48,549 bases of DNA from Patescibacteria group bacterium (lineage in GTDB: Bacteria > Patescibacteriota > Gracilibacteria > UBA1369). Every line of letters begins with the position of its first letter. Position 1 is the first letter of the stretch. The stretch spans positions 1 through 48,549 of the forward strand of contig CAUJDC010000039.1 of the NCBI GenBank assembly GCA_963169815.1, in the 5' to 3' direction. Shown piece after piece: positions 46,597 to 48,549 of this stretch. Below the pieces are notes generated by a model. It saw nothing but the letters and a program-made list of their open reading frames with translations, made no database searches and had not been told where the DNA came from. A program made the position numbers and the translations under genes.

Positions 46597-46788
46597 CTAG
46601 GCTTTTACCTTTTTAACAGTAGCTGTTTTAGTTTTTTCACGAAGCTTCAGATTACCCTTAAGATCAAGGTTCTTCATTTTTGTAACTACACCCATGAGTT
46701 TAGTGCGAGTGTGGGACATAAAAGCGCTGTGTCTAGACTTAGAACGGCTCTTAGTCATTTTATATTTTGGTACTGGATGCTTAGCCAT
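46597..46788 (-). CDS. rpmF: Ribosomal protein bL32
   Basis: 'MAKHPVPKYKMTKSRSKSRHSAF' and context upstream-adjacent to a YceD/DUF177 gene. Confidence 0.83.
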   Translation of the reverse strand: MAKHPVPKYKMTKSRSKSRHSAFMSHTRTKLMGVVTKMKNLDLKGNLKLREKTKTATVKKVKA

Positions 46789-46806
46789 GGCTAGAGAATT
46801 AAATAA

Positions 46807-47367
46807 TTATTTAATTAAATCTTTTAAATGAGCAAAAGGTTTGTGAGTTTCTGCCTGAGTCTCTGCGTTTTTCGTAGTAGATTTGACCTGACAACCCGGT
46901 TTGTGCTTTGACTTCGTATTCAAATCGATGCGACAGTCTGTGCAAAGCCCTTTGCAGCGCTCAGAGCATACTGGAATCATGGGAAATTGCAAGAGCATTT
47001 CCTGACGTAACATCTCAGTCAAATCTATGGCCATATCCTGTTTATCGATGAGAAAAACCTCCATCGCATCATAGTCACGAGAAGGTGGTTCCGCATAGAA
47101 AAGTCTTTCTGAAGTCTTAACATCAATAGGATAGTTAAATTCCTTTAAACAACGGGAACAAACCTGATCTGTTGAAGTATATAGATTTTCCAAAAGTACA
47201 GAAAGACCATCTTTTAAGCGGATTACTGTGAATTCGGCGGTAATGGGCTCTGCCAAGTCGATATCTGACCCTAGAGATGGACTAGCTTTTAGTTCGTCCT
47301 TGAAGGTGGCGCCACGACCATCATTCCACACTTGCCCAATTTTGACTGAGTTGATGTTGTTTATCAT
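46807..47367 (-). CDS. YceD/DUF177 family protein
   Basis: 'CSRCLKEFNYPIDV', 'RQEMLLQFPMIPVCSERCKGLCTDCRIDLN'. Confidence 0.9.
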   Translation of the reverse strand: MINNINSVKIGQVWNDGRGATFKDELKASPSLGSDIDLAEPITAEFTVIRLKDGLSVLLENLYTSTDQVCSRCLKEFNYPIDVKTSERLFYAEPPSRDYDAMEVFLIDKQDMAIDLTEMLRQEMLLQFPMIPVCSERCKGLCTDCRIDLNTKSKHKPGCQVKSTTKNAETQAETHKPFAHLKDLIK

Positions 47368-47371
47368 AAAA

Positions 47372-48046
47372 CTAACGGCGGTTTAAAGCACTTAATAAGC
47401 GTAGAATATAGAGGAAGAGATTAAAAATATCCAGATAAAGTTCAATAGCAGCTTCTATATACATATGTTCAGGAAAAGTCTTGAGACGCTGCAAATCGTA
47501 CATTGTGTAAGCACTGAAGATAACGACGCCAATACCAGAATAAATCATTTCAAAAGTATTGCTCCAAGGTACAAAGATACCAACGACGCCAACAACGATC
47601 ATGCCAAGCAGTGAAAGCATTAAAAACCCTCTTAATCCTTGCAGGTTGAAGTGTGTGGTGTAGCCAAAAACTGCAGCAGCTGTGAACATTAGAGCTGTCG
47701 CACCAAAAGCTTTAATGAGAAGACTTACTCCGGCCGCACTTTCCACAAAATAAGCTAGAATCGGCACTAAAGTAAGTCCAGTAATCACGGCGAAAGCCGT
47801 AAATAGCACATAATTTAACCCCTGCTTTTGACTCCAAAGTCTGGCAGTCAGAATTAAAATAACTTCAGCAAACAGCAAAATATAGATGCTGGCCGTATTA
47901 GCAAGGAAGAATGGAACCAAATAATTCAGTCCGACATAAGCTCCAGCAGCTGAAGCAGCGACTGCTAAACCGAAGAAAAACATAACTTTAGAGAGGAAAC
48001 TGCTCTGATAAACAGGACGTGTTTGTGAAAGATCTGGGTTCAGCAT
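47372..48046 (-). CDS. Bax inhibitor-1/YccA family membrane protein
   Basis: Seven hydrophobic segments; 'FSAYTMYDLQRLK...AAIELYLDIFNLFLYILRLLS'. Confidence 0.93.
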   Translation of the reverse strand: MLNPDLSQTRPVYQSSFLSKVMFFFGLAVAASAAGAYVGLNYLVPFFLANTASIYILLFAEVILILTARLWSQKQGLNYVLFTAFAVITGLTLVPILAYFVESAAGVSLLIKAFGATALMFTAAAVFGYTTHFNLQGLRGFLMLSLLGMIVVGVVGIFVPWSNTFEMIYSGIGVVIFSAYTMYDLQRLKTFPEHMYIEAAIELYLDIFNLFLYILRLLSALNRR

Positions 48047-48158
48047 AGTTTTATTGTTAAATTTTAGCTATCCTATAAGGGGAATCGGGTGTGATGTTAA
48101 CATTTTTTTGGCAGAATTGCCAGTATCAATTACAATACCATCCGTAAATTTACCCTAT

Positions 48159-48549
48159 ATGGAAAAATTTAAATTCAAAATAGCAGGAAGAGAAGCGGCT
48201 GGCTGGTCAATGGGCCAAGGCAAACCAATGATTTTCCTGCATGGTTGGGGAGGTTGTAAAGAATCCTGGGAACTTTTGATGACTAAACTTGGTGTATTGG
48301 GCTTAACCGAAAAGCACTGTTTAATAGCTTTAGATTTGCCTGGTTTTGGAGAAAGCAAAGAACCACCAGTAGCCTGGAACGTTGGGGATTATGTAAAATG
48401 GTTTGAAGAAGTCCTGGACTACTTAAATGACAAATATGGCGCTAATTTATCAGATGGCTACGATTTAGTAGTGCATTCTTTTGGCGGACGCATGCTATTT
48501 AAAATGTTAGGCCAACAGGAGACTCAAAAATATCGTTTAGATAGACTGG
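48159..48549 (+). CDS. Alpha/beta hydrolase, truncated at the window end
   Basis: 'PMIFLHGWGGCKESWELL', 'LIALDLPGFGESK', 'LVVHSFGGRML'. Confidence 0.9.
   Translation, partial: MEKFKFKIAGREAAGWSMGQGKPMIFLHGWGGCKESWELLMTKLGVLGLTEKHCLIALDLPGFGESKEPPVAWNVGDYVKWFEEVLDYLNDKYGANLSDGYDLVVHSFGGRMLFKMLGQQETQKYRLDRL

Overview
The window reads as a chromosomal segment of a small, AT-rich bacterial genome. Gene content and surface-protein style look Patescibacteria/CPR-like, but that is inference. It has three visible blocks. (1) ~1-6010 is a more GC-rich, phage-like structural and lysis module: a partial duplicated carbohydrate-binding/LamG-like protein, a Kelch-like propeller protein, a small acidic protein, and an amidase-SLH endolysin. 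(2) ~6160-14520 is an AT-rich accessory island. It holds decayed gene fragments and a tight seven-gene minus-strand operon: TrpD-like phosphoribosyltransferase with an in-frame UAG, HAD phosphatase, TrpRS-like enzyme, MDR dehydrogenase, TyrRS, GT2-like glycosyltransferase, PIG-L deacetylase. (3) ~14530-48549 is mostly housekeeping and cell-envelope genes: tRNA-Leu(CAG), pepF, topA, a split SUF Fe-S operon with embedded Rieske and Memo genes, a thiol-redox set (rhodanese, two peroxiredoxins, TrxR-like), pepA, a Mrp-like ATPase, rnc, nusB, rpmF, YceD, a Bax-inhibitor-1 family protein. The best candidate for an undescribed system is the operon at 7694-14521. Its combination of glycosyltransferase, PIG-L deacetylase and class I aaRS paralogs resembles mycothiol-type biosynthetic logic. 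Other notable signals are single in-frame nonsense codons in otherwise intact frames (TrpD-like UAG, NUDIX UGA), a large divergent beta-carbonic-anhydrase-like protein, a repeated intergenic leader motif in the phage module, and four convergent gene pairs sharing exactly 4 bp across overlapping stop codons. All family calls are by eye from motifs; no database search was run.
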